Source: Candidatus Sulfotelmatobacter sp. (GTDB lineage: Bacteria > Acidobacteriota > Terriglobia > Terriglobales > Acidobacteriaceae). Taken from it: a stretch of DNA of 6,916 bases. The position numbers and the translations under genes are program-made. The notes beneath the pieces were generated by a model that was not told the origin of the DNA, made no database searches, and was given only the letters and a program-made list of their open reading frames with translations. This document shows, piece after piece, positions 1 through 4,930 of the stretch. The stretch covers positions 1 through 6,916 of the forward strand of contig JASIKQ010000480.1 of the NCBI GenBank assembly GCA_030049565.1. The letters run 5' to 3'. Position 1 is the stretch's first letter. Each line of letters opens with the position of its first letter.

Positions 1-744
1 TCCGCTCAGCCTGAAAACGGGCAAGAACCATGTAGTCACGGACTACGTGGTGACGGTCACCCCTCGACAAGCTCAGGGCAGGCTCTCGGCCGTCCCGCCA
101 AGGCGAAGCGAGGTGGAAGCTCCGCAGAAGCGGAAACCTGCAAAACTCAAACTCCTCGCGCTCCCCAACGATCCGACGTCATCACCGCCTTCTTAAAGCA
201 TGCCTACGCCGAACTCCACCCCACCGGCGTCCTCTTCTCGCTAGATGTCTTCGGCGTCATGGCCTGGCAACGCCCAGTCGATCTCTCGCATACGGGCCAG
301 GATATCGTGAGCATGGCCCGTTACTGTGACGTGCTCAGCCCCATGATCTACCCCTCGCACTTCTTCGGCATGGATAACATCCCCCACCCCGGCGACTCTC
401 CCGAGCACTTCATCTCCGAATCCATGGACCGCTTCGAGCTGATCACCCATTCTGACGGAAACAAGGCCAGCGGAGTTGTCATTCGCCCGTGGCTGCAAGC
501 TTTCCACTGGCGTACCAAGACCTATTCGCCGGAGTACATTAAGGTGCAGGTCGCGACCGCGCGCGAGAAGGGCGGTATCGGCTTCTTATTTTGGAACGCC
601 GCCAACGACTACTCGAAGCCCTTCATCGCCATGCCCGAAATGCACGCGGCCGATGCGAAACAAGGCTCGAAAGACAACCCCAAGTACTTCCGCGGCGACG
701 AACTGCCGGCAACCTCAGTCCGCGCATCTGTTTCGCCGATTTAA
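1..744 (+). CDS. DUF4015-type putative glycoside hydrolase, C-terminal part (5' end outside window)
   Basis: The frame is open from base 1 to the TAA at 742-744, giving 247 visible codons; the start lies upstream. From about residue 56 the protein follows the DUF4015 putative glycoside hydrolase pattern: an R-x-D-V-I-x-x-F-L helix, a strand with S-L-D-V-F-G (about 79-84), a G-Q-D-I motif, then D-V-L-S-P-M-I-Y-P-S-H-F (about 110-121), and a late W-L-Q-A-F-H-W and G-F-L-F-W-N strand typical of a TIM-barrel end. Family members are thought to act on polysaccharide, but substrate and activity are largely untested, and I cannot assign catalytic residues here. Residues about 20-50 do not look like the domain; they are low-complexity (P-S-T-S-S-G-Q-A, then R/K/A/G-rich) and coincide with a palindromic repeat inserted without breaking the frame. 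An internal ATG at 259 is not the real start, because conserved domain sequence precedes it. Confidence 0.8.
   Translation, partial: SAQPENGQEPCSHGLRGDGHPSTSSGQALGRPAKAKRGGSSAEAETCKTQTPRAPQRSDVITAFLKHAYAELHPTGVLFSLDVFGVMAWQRPVDLSHTGQDIVSMARYCDVLSPMIYPSHFFGMDNIPHPGDSPEHFISESMDRFELITHSDGNKASGVVIRPWLQAFHWRTKTYSPEYIKVQVATAREKGGIGFLFWNAANDYSKPFIAMPEMHAADAKQGSKDNPKYFRGDELPATSVRASVSPI
32..141. repeat. Palindrome-rich repeat inserted in frame in the hydrolase gene
   Basis: This stretch is a chain of small palindromes. GTAGTC (32-37) pairs with GACTAC (41-46), GGTGAC (49-54) with GTCACC (56-61), and TCCGC (121-125) with GCGGA (130-134) around an AGAA loop. Between them, bases 64-82 read TCGACAAGCTCAGGGCAGG, which resembles, from memory, a common intergenic palindromic repeat of Acidobacteriota and Chloroflexota genomes that encodes S-T-S-S-G-Q-A in this frame. 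The insert keeps the gene open and falls before the R-x-D-V-I-x-x-F-L helix, where the family has a variable loop. The exact borders are uncertain, and genome-wide copy number cannot be judged from the window. Confidence 0.55.
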
Positions 745-764
745 TACCAAAGGGTAGTTGCGGC

Positions 765-778
765 ACGACTGAAGTCGT
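765..778. repeat. Short hairpin between convergent genes (REP-like)
   Basis: ACGACT (765-770), a GA loop and AGTCGT (773-778) form a 6-bp inverted repeat in the 47-base gap between the convergent hydrolase and BNR genes. The motif GCACGACTGAAGTCGT resembles a dispersed hairpin repeat in acidobacterial genomes (recollection, not a search). Its position could let it end or protect transcripts from either side, but no T-run follows it, so I do not call an intrinsic terminator. Confidence 0.4.
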
Positions 779-791
779 TCCTTCCCGGTAC

Positions 792-1964
792 TCACTCCAG
801 CGTCTGCACTTCCACCGAAAGCACTGCCGGCAGATCGTGCACAATCGCATTCCAGTTCTCGCCGGCATCTGCTGAGCAATACACTTGCCCGCCTGTCGTG
901 CCGAAGTAGATTCCGCATTTGTCGAGCGAATCAACCGCCATGGCGTCGCGCAGCACGTTCACGTAGCAATCCTTCTGCGGCAGCCCTTTGGTAAGCGCCT
1001 CCCACTCGTTGCCGCCGGTGCGGCTGCGAAAGACGCGCAGCTTGCCCTCGGGTGGGAAATGCTCCCCGTCGCTCTTGATGGGGACAACATAAATCGTTTC
1101 CGGCTCGTGCGCGTGCACGTCGATGACAAATCCGAAATCCGTGGGCAAGTTGCCGCTGACTTCGTTCCAGTTGTCGCCGGCGTCGTCGGAGCGCATCACG
1201 TCCCAGTGTTTCTGCATGAAAAGCACCCCCGGGCGTTTCGGACTCATGGCGATGTGGTGAACGCAATGGCCGATTTCGGCTTCCGGATTCGGAATGTAGT
1301 TTGAGCGCAGGCCGCGATTGATCGGCTTCCAGTTTGCGCCGCCGTCGTCCGTACGGAACGCGCCGGCGGCAGAGATCGCGATATACATGCGCTGCCGATC
1401 TTTGGGATCGAGAATAATCGTGTGCAGGCACATGCCGCCCGCGCCCGGCTGCCACTTGGGGCCGGTGCCGTGTCCGCGCAGGCCGGGAAGTTCATGCCAA
1501 TTCTCGCCGCCATCGGTCGAGCGGAAAATGGCGGCGTCTTCCACTCCGGCAAACACAGTGTTGGGATCGGTGAGCGAAGGCTCGAGATGCCACACGCGCT
1601 TGAACTCCCACGGATGCTGCGTGCCGTCATACCACTGGTGAGTCCTGAGCGGCTTCGCGGCTGAGTCGTAGACAAATTTGTTGCTCGCTGCCTTCGGCGG
1701 GCCGGGTGCGGGTTCTGCTCCGGGAGGAGTGCCAGGCTGGTGCCAGGTTTTGCCGTCGTCATCGGAACGCTGGATGATCTGGCCGAACCAGCCGCTGGTT
1801 TGCGAAGCGTAAATGCGGTTGGGATCAGCAGGGGAACCTTTGAGATGATACATTTCCCAGCCGGCAAAATGCGGCCCGTTGACCTCCCATTTGTCGCGCT
1901 TGCCCTCAGAAGTAAGAATGAACGCGCCCTTGCGCGTGCCTACGAGAACCCGGACTGAAGACAT
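792..1964 (-). CDS. BNR/Asp-box beta-propeller protein (sialidase/YCF48-like fold)
   Basis: A 390-residue protein with repeated Asp-box motifs: SDDDGKTW (67-74), STDGGENW (149-156), TDDGGANW (205-212), SDDAGDNW (259-266), a degenerate copy SRTGGNEW (314-321) and SADAGENW (364-371). Their spacing fits a six- or seven-bladed beta-propeller of the WD40/YVTN/BNR superfamily. Such proteins include sialidases and photosystem II assembly factors, but most bacterial members have no known substrate, and I see no sialidase FRIP motif or arginine triad. The ATG at 1964 was chosen because GGAGGG lies six bases upstream; an in-frame ATG at 2024 would add 20 poor residues and run through a hairpin. The N-terminus ([15 protein letters not shown]) begins directly with a blade strand and has no signal peptide, which suggests a cytoplasmic protein, unlike many Asp-box enzymes. 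It is the last gene of the leftward run, 75 nt after its neighbour. Confidence 0.85.
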   Translation of the reverse strand: MSSVRVLVGTRKGAFILTSEGKRDKWEVNGPHFAGWEMYHLKGSPADPNRIYASQTSGWFGQIIQRSDDDGKTWHQPGTPPGAEPAPGPPKAASNKFVYDSAAKPLRTHQWYDGTQHPWEFKRVWHLEPSLTDPNTVFAGVEDAAIFRSTDGGENWHELPGLRGHGTGPKWQPGAGGMCLHTIILDPKDRQRMYIAISAAGAFRTDDGGANWKPINRGLRSNYIPNPEAEIGHCVHHIAMSPKRPGVLFMQKHWDVMRSDDAGDNWNEVSGNLPTDFGFVIDVHAHEPETIYVVPIKSDGEHFPPEGKLRVFRSRTGGNEWEALTKGLPQKDCYVNVLRDAMAVDSLDKCGIYFGTTGGQVYCSADAGENWNAIVHDLPAVLSVEVQTLE

Positions 1965-1972
1965 GAATGCCC

Positions 1973-1978
1973 TCCGCA
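1973..1978 (-). promoter_or_regulatory. Ribosome binding site that fixes the BNR gene start
   Basis: On the minus strand a GGAGGG-type Shine-Dalgarno lies just upstream of the ATG at 1964, with a spacer of about six to eight bases. It supports the shorter protein rather than the 20-residue longer frame. Confidence 0.6.
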
Positions 1979-1984
1979 AGTGAA

Positions 1985-2018
1985 GCCCACGTCTCGCTAA
2001 ACCGGCGAGACGTGGGGC
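1985..2018. repeat. Strong 12-bp-stem hairpin in the gap before the BNR gene
   Basis: CCCACGTCTCGC (1986-1997) and GCGAGACGTGGG (2005-2016) form a perfect 12-bp stem with a seven-base loop, extended by G1985-C2018 across a one-base bulge. It occupies most of the 75-base gap between two leftward genes and sits about ten bases upstream of the BNR Shine-Dalgarno. No T-run follows on the minus strand, so it is more likely a dispersed REP-like or RNA-processing element than a terminator. In a co-transcript it could stabilise the upstream mRNA end and lower expression of the BNR gene. Confidence 0.7.
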
Positions 2019-2039
2019 ACCCAATTTGTGGTTGTTTTA

Positions 2040-2504
2040 CTACGCCGCTTTTGCAGCCATCTGCGCGCGCATCTGCTTCATCATCTCGCGCATGGCTGCG
2101 ATGTGGCCGGGGGCGCGCTTCTCGCTCCAGGCCTCGTATCGCTTTGCCGTTTTTTCCAGGTTTCCGAGAAATTGCGGGTTCTTAAACATCTCGCGAAACT
2201 TGGGAACGATTACCTTTGCGGCTTCCCAGACGCCAAAAAACTCCCCGTTGGTTTCAAAGAAAAGCTCTTCGTGCAGCAATCCGTAGTTGAGCATGGCGCA
2301 GGCCTGCTCCCAATAAGTGAGCACCATCATGGCAAATTGCTGGCCTTCCGAGCCGGGGGCCGCAACTCGCATCGTGTCTTCGAGCGTTTCGGGATGAAAG
2401 TTCCGGAAATACCAGTCGCGCGCCTGGCGAATTCTCGCCTCGCGACGCTCTTCAAAAAGTTGCAGTTGAAGCCGGGCTTGTTCGTGAGTGGGTTTGCTGT
2501 CCAT
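2040..2504 (-). CDS. Conserved-looking small helical protein of unknown function
   Basis: A 154-residue protein that I do not recognise with certainty. It looks entirely alpha-helical and soluble, with no signal peptide or membrane segment. Its start is rich in E, R and Q (about 8-30), followed by R-D-W-Y-F-R-N-F-H-P (29-38) and a core with many aromatic residues (about 60-95) containing T-Y-W-E-Q-A, G-L-L-H-E-E-L-F-F and F-F-G-V-W-E. The C-terminal helix is methionine-rich and basic (about 133-154). The core recalls DUF4760-like helical proteins, but this is a weak likeness. The ATG at 2504 has GGAG eight bases upstream. The gene starts 24 nt after the reductase-like gene ends, so the two are probably co-transcribed. 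Confidence 0.7.
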   Translation of the reverse strand: MDSKPTHEQARLQLQLFEERREARIRQARDWYFRNFHPETLEDTMRVAAPGSEGQQFAMMVLTYWEQACAMLNYGLLHEELFFETNGEFFGVWEAAKVIVPKFREMFKNPQFLGNLEKTAKRYEAWSEKRAPGHIAAMREMMKQMRAQMAAKAA

Positions 2505-2528
2505 CGTTTTGTCTCCTTTCGTTCTGTG

Positions 2529-3083
2529 TCAGATATCGGATTGTTGAGGTTGATAGTAGAGAATATTTACTCCGGAGCGGAACGACCGAGCGTCGCTGAG
2601 TTGCAGCGCAATTTTATGCCTTACATCTTTGAATAACGGGTTGCCTTGCCCGAGCAGCACCGGATTGAGAATTATGCGATATTCATCGATTAACCCCTGC
2701 TCCAGCAAAGACGATGCCAACATGGCGCTGCCCAGAATGACCATATCTTTGCCGGGCTGTTGCTTGAGTCTGGCAACTTCATCAGCGGCATTGTCCCTCA
2801 CCAGACGGGTATTTTGCCAGTCGGCGCGTGCAAGTTTTTTCGAGAAAACAATTTTTGCCAGACCATTCATCTGGTCGGCGATCCTATCTCTTGGAGCGGT
2901 GGGCCAAAAGGCGGTCATGTGCGCGTAAGTCTTCCGGCCGAAAAGAATCAGGTCGACGGATCGTAGCATGTCATCCGCGTAGTCGAAGAACTCGTCGTCG
3001 ACTACAAACCAATCCAGCTTGTGATCGATGGTTTCAAAGAAACCGTCCAGCGACATCAGGTTCGAAACGAAAAGCTTTCGCAT
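2529..3083 (-). CDS. RibD C-terminal/dihydrofolate reductase-like family protein
   Basis: A 184-residue single-domain protein of the RibD-C/DHFR-fold family (like YwjB and YyaP). Visible marks are the first strand with S-L-D-G-F-F-E (11-17), F-G-R-K-T-Y (48-53) at the nucleotide-binding helix, K-I-V-F-S-K-K-L (77-84), I-L-G-S-A-M-L-A (116-123) and the family stretch D-E-Y-R-I-I-L-N-P-V-L-L-G-Q-G-N-P-L-F (133-151). The family is expected to bind NAD(P)H; the substrate of stand-alone members is generally unknown, and this is not a confirmed folate or riboflavin enzyme. The ATG at 3083 matches the usual family start and has TGGAAG about five bases upstream; a longer in-frame start at 3191 would add 36 cysteine- and arginine-rich residues that look non-coding and overlap another small ORF. 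It lies 22 nt after that ORF and 24 nt before the helical protein gene. Confidence 0.88.
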   Translation of the reverse strand: MRKLFVSNLMSLDGFFETIDHKLDWFVVDDEFFDYADDMLRSVDLILFGRKTYAHMTAFWPTAPRDRIADQMNGLAKIVFSKKLARADWQNTRLVRDNAADEVARLKQQPGKDMVILGSAMLASSLLEQGLIDEYRIILNPVLLGQGNPLFKDVRHKIALQLSDARSFRSGVNILYYQPQQSDI

Positions 3084-3105
3084 GGCGCTTCCAGACACTC
3101 CGGCA

Positions 3106-3252
3106 TTATCCCGATGCGCCGCGACGGAGCGGCACGAGAGCGCGCAGCCGCGGCTCCCGCATATAAAGGCCAAGCCACAACAGGATGCCAACTCCCACTG
3201 CTAGATAGAGCAAGTGTCGCCTACCTGATCGTGACTGGGTCCGCCGTTCCAT
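3106..3252 (-). CDS. Hidden 48-residue single-membrane-segment protein
   Basis: A short leftward frame from ATG at 3252 to TAA at 3106-3108. It encodes a basic N-terminus (M-E-R-R-T-Q-S-R-S-G-R-R-H), one hydrophobic segment L-L-Y-L-A-V-G-V-G-I-L-L-W-L-G-L-Y (14-30), and a basic tail with R-E-P-R-L-R and P-L-R-R-G. This is the composition of a small single-span inner-membrane protein. It overlaps the 3' end of the secreted-protein gene by 32 nt in another frame, with a GGTGG sequence a few bases before its ATG, and ends 22 nt before the reductase-like gene. It fills what would otherwise be the largest gap in the run, which fits translational coupling. It could instead be a chance frame or the tail of a decayed larger membrane protein; no homologue is known to me. 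Confidence 0.5.
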   Translation of the reverse strand: MERRTQSRSGRRHLLYLAVGVGILLWLGLYMREPRLRALVPLRRGASG

Positions 3253-3955
3253 CTGACCACCAGCCCGCGGGAACCATGAATACGTCGATTGGTTCCGGAG
3301 CGCCCCTGAACTGCGGATTCAGCATTACGGGAGAGTCGGACAGATCCGCACCCCAAACGGCACCGTCCATAAGAGGAGTGTAAAACATCAGATGAGCCAT
3401 CCAGTTGTGGTGGTCGTCATCGGTAAGATACTGTTCTTTCGACATCATATAGGACATGGCTCCAGGCTCCAGGGGCGGCAGTTGTTGCTTTATGAATGTC
3501 TTCATGCCGTCGATCATCTGAGCTTTGGATTGACCGGCCAACACCATCTCCGTTCTTTTGTAGGTGAGCGGCAGGATGGAGCGGGCAGCCGGCGGGTTAA
3601 AGCAGACCGGACCTCGCATTTTAGGGTTCCAAAAATTAACAGAACTATCACCATCGAATGGGGACATCCACCCTCGCTCCACGACACACACGAAACCGTT
3701 CTTGCCTTTGACTGCGGTTTCGTAGCCATGCCGTCCAAGGACGAGGACATCGGCATCACGTGAGATTGCCTCCGGCGCCGCGCTACGAGCCATGGCGATC
3801 TCGGCGTTGCGATCCGCCATCAGGTACTGTTCAAGAGGAGCCATGCTCGGATAGGGTTGCTTGGCGTCCTGTGCTTGCACTTGCCAAGCGAAGGTCAGCA
3901 TCGCAACCAGCAGGAAGCTTCCCCAGGCGATCGTCTTAGATATTTGTTGACTCAT
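3221..3955 (-). CDS. Secreted conserved protein of unknown function
   Basis: A 244-residue protein with a clear Sec signal peptide: basic start, hydrophobic core about 9-24, and cleavage predicted after V-Q-A (26-28). The ATG at 3955 was chosen because GGAGGAG lies seven bases upstream and the signal peptide starts there; an in-frame ATG at 4039 would hide it. The mature part contains Y-L-M-A-D-R-N-A-E-I-A-M-A-R-S-A-A-P (about 44-61), V-L-V-L-G-R-H-G-Y-E-T-A (70-81), F-V-C-V-V-E-R-G-W (88-96), F-W-N-P-K (108-112), C118, P-G-A-M-S-Y-M-M-S-K and a C-terminal W-S-D-G-T. I recall this pattern from many hypothetical exported proteins of Acidobacteriota and Bacteroidota, but no function is established. 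C90 and C118 could form a disulfide. It leads the leftward run and lies 126 bases downstream of a broken secreted mini-gene. Confidence 0.85.
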   Translation of the reverse strand: MSQQISKTIAWGSFLLVAMLTFAWQVQAQDAKQPYPSMAPLEQYLMADRNAEIAMARSAAPEAISRDADVLVLGRHGYETAVKGKNGFVCVVERGWMSPFDGDSSVNFWNPKMRGPVCFNPPAARSILPLTYKRTEMVLAGQSKAQMIDGMKTFIKQQLPPLEPGAMSYMMSKEQYLTDDDHHNWMAHLMFYTPLMDGAVWGADLSDSPVMLNPQFRGAPEPIDVFMVPAGWWSDGTADPVTIR

Positions 3956-4081
3956 CGATTTTCTCCTCCGACACGAGTAGGCACTTCGCTCTGGCTTCAC
4001 GACTCTTTGATGTTGGTTAAGCGTGACTATGCGATTCATCGTTCGTATCCCTGCTCGCTCGAAGTGCGGGCTAGGTTGCGG

Positions 4082-4245
4082 TTACTTCGACGAGTCCTTG
4101 ACAGTCCTTAGCCAGTCCTTGACGTTGGTCTCGTGGGTTAGAACGGACTTCCAGCCCCCGCCTTCCCACTCCAGCACGTCTGTCTGGACCTCGGCAGGAG
4201 CAGTCCCGCAAACACAAACGCGATCATCCATCGTGTAAGCTTCAT
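4082..4245 (-). pseudogene. Small secreted-protein gene broken by an apparent one-base frameshift
   Basis: From ATG at 4245, with AAGGA about six bases upstream, the frame reads M-K-L-T-R-W-M-I-A-F-V-F-A-G and then drifts into poor sequence ending at TAA 4138-4140. The neighbouring frame, ending at TAA 4082-4084, looks protein-like: A-E-V-Q-T-D-V-L-E-W-E, then G-G-G-W-K-S-V-L-T-H-E-T, then a charged helix. Adding one G to the GGG at 4205-4207 joins both and creates an ideal signal peptide ending T-A-P-A, with 36 mature residues. The D-V-L-E-W-E..W-K-S-V-L-T-H-E-T part resembles the last strands of SnoaL/DUF4440-like proteins (weak likeness), so the gene may also have lost its middle. A sequencing error is an alternative to true decay. 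Confidence 0.5.
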
Positions 4246-4346
4246 GGCTGTTCCTTTCTTTCTTCGAAATACTTTGCGGCGGCAAATCAACCTGCCGGGT
4301 GGATCTCAACTCGACCATCGAGATTGAAAGCGCCTGTCGCGCGTGA

Positions 4347-4377
4347 GATTATTGCAAGTATTACTTGCAAGATGCAA
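4347..4377 (-). promoter_or_regulatory. Possible leftward promoter overlapping the HxlR operator
   Basis: Read on the minus strand, TTGCAT (4377-4372) and AATAAT (4353-4348) are separated by 18 bases, a fair sigma-70-like pair. It would start a transcript near 4341, about 95 bases before the ATG of the broken secreted gene. The spacer is filled by the operator palindrome, so a bound repressor would block it. This is a pattern match only. Confidence 0.35.
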
Positions 4378-4383
4378 GTAATA
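4352..4383. promoter_or_regulatory. Three-half-site palindromic operator next to the HxlR gene
   Basis: TTGCAAGTA (4352-4360) and TACTTGCAA (4362-4370) form a perfect 9-1-9 inverted repeat. The second arm is shared with another perfect repeat, TATTACTTGCA (4359-4369) and TGCAAGTAATA (4373-4383), with a three-base spacer. The result is three alternating half-sites with the core TTGCAAGTA/TGCAAGTA. It ends ten bases before the HxlR ATG, and the ACTTGCA/TGCAAGT core is like sites reported upstream of HxlR-family genes. Autoregulation and control of the leftward unit are inferred. Confidence 0.75.
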
Positions 4384-4384
4384 T
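4379..4384 (+). promoter_or_regulatory. Possible -10 element for the HxlR gene
   Basis: TAATAT overlaps the last operator half-site. A start about seven bases downstream would give an almost leaderless transcript beginning close to the ATG at 4394. No good -35 element sits at the usual distance; the nearest TTGCAA (4352-4357) is 21 bases away. Confidence 0.3.
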
Positions 4385-4393
4385 TGTTGAGGG

Positions 4394-4864
4394 ATGCCTG
4401 AAAACGTGGTGGGGATGGCAGCAGGGCGAAACAAGACCGACAGGCAGCGCAATGTTAAGCGCCGGTCGGGCTGCCCCCTGAACGCTTCAGTGGAGATGCT
4501 GGGTGATCGCTGGTCGCTGCTGATCATCCGCGACATGATGCTGCGCGGCGCGCACACCTACAAGGACTTTATGAGTTGCTATGAGGGGATCGCCACAAAT
4601 ATTCTAGCTGATCGTCTGCGGAAGTTAATTGATTGCGACATCATCACCCCCCGGCTTGATCCACGCGACAAGCGCAAGCTGCTCTATTCGCTCACCAAGA
4701 AAGGGATTGATCTGGCCCCGGTTCTCACCGAGATGGTGTTGTGGGCGGCGGCCCACGAAGATACCGGGAACCAGGCGCTCGTAAGGCAGATGCGCGCCAA
4801 TAAAGAAGGATTTCTTGCCGAAGTGCGGGACAGATGGGCGCAATGGCAGGCGGCGCAGCCGTGA
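4394..4864 (+). CDS. HxlR-family winged-helix transcriptional regulator
   Basis: A 156-residue protein of the HxlR branch of MarR-like regulators. It shows the conserved cysteine in S-G-C-P-L (C27), the G-D-R-W-S-L-L-I-I-R-D helix (37-47), a recognition region Y-E-G-I-A-T-N-I-L-A-D-R-L-R-K-L (63-78) and the wing D-P-R-D-K-R-K-L-L-Y-S-L-T-K-K-G (89-104), followed by a dimerisation helix. In studied members (YodB, HypR) the N-terminal cysteine senses electrophiles or disulfide stress; C27 aligns with it, while C62 and C81 are additional. The start is uncertain: ATG 4394 has no spaced Shine-Dalgarno and would be nearly leaderless, while ATG 4415 follows GGTGGGG with no spacer. Either leaves the domain intact. 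The gene lies directly downstream of a strong palindromic operator and diverges from the leftward run, so autoregulation plus control of that run is likely. Confidence 0.9.
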   Translation: MPENVVGMAAGRNKTDRQRNVKRRSGCPLNASVEMLGDRWSLLIIRDMMLRGAHTYKDFMSCYEGIATNILADRLRKLIDCDIITPRLDPRDKRKLLYSLTKKGIDLAPVLTEMVLWAAAHEDTGNQALVRQMRANKEGFLAEVRDRWAQWQAAQP

Positions 4865-4930
4865 TTTGCGCCTTCCTCCGAACGTAGGTGGAGTGCGAGC
4901 ATCGACTGGCCGAGCCTCAAGTAACATAGA

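Noticed and set aside
241..507. 88-codon minus-strand open frame opposite the hydrolase
   Set aside because: It is antisense to conserved DUF4015 sequence and has no family pattern or ribosome binding site.
885..1304. 139-codon plus-strand frame
   Set aside because: It mirrors the BNR gene, whose Asp-box repeats are unmistakable on the other strand.
2028..2636. 202-codon plus-strand frame
   Set aside because: It is opposite the helical protein and the end of the reductase-like gene, both with good starts and ribosome binding sites; the frame has no domain pattern.
4865..4930. Possible terminator between the HxlR and YfiH-type genes
   Set aside because: Only a weak CCTCC/GGTGG pairing is visible and no T-run follows.
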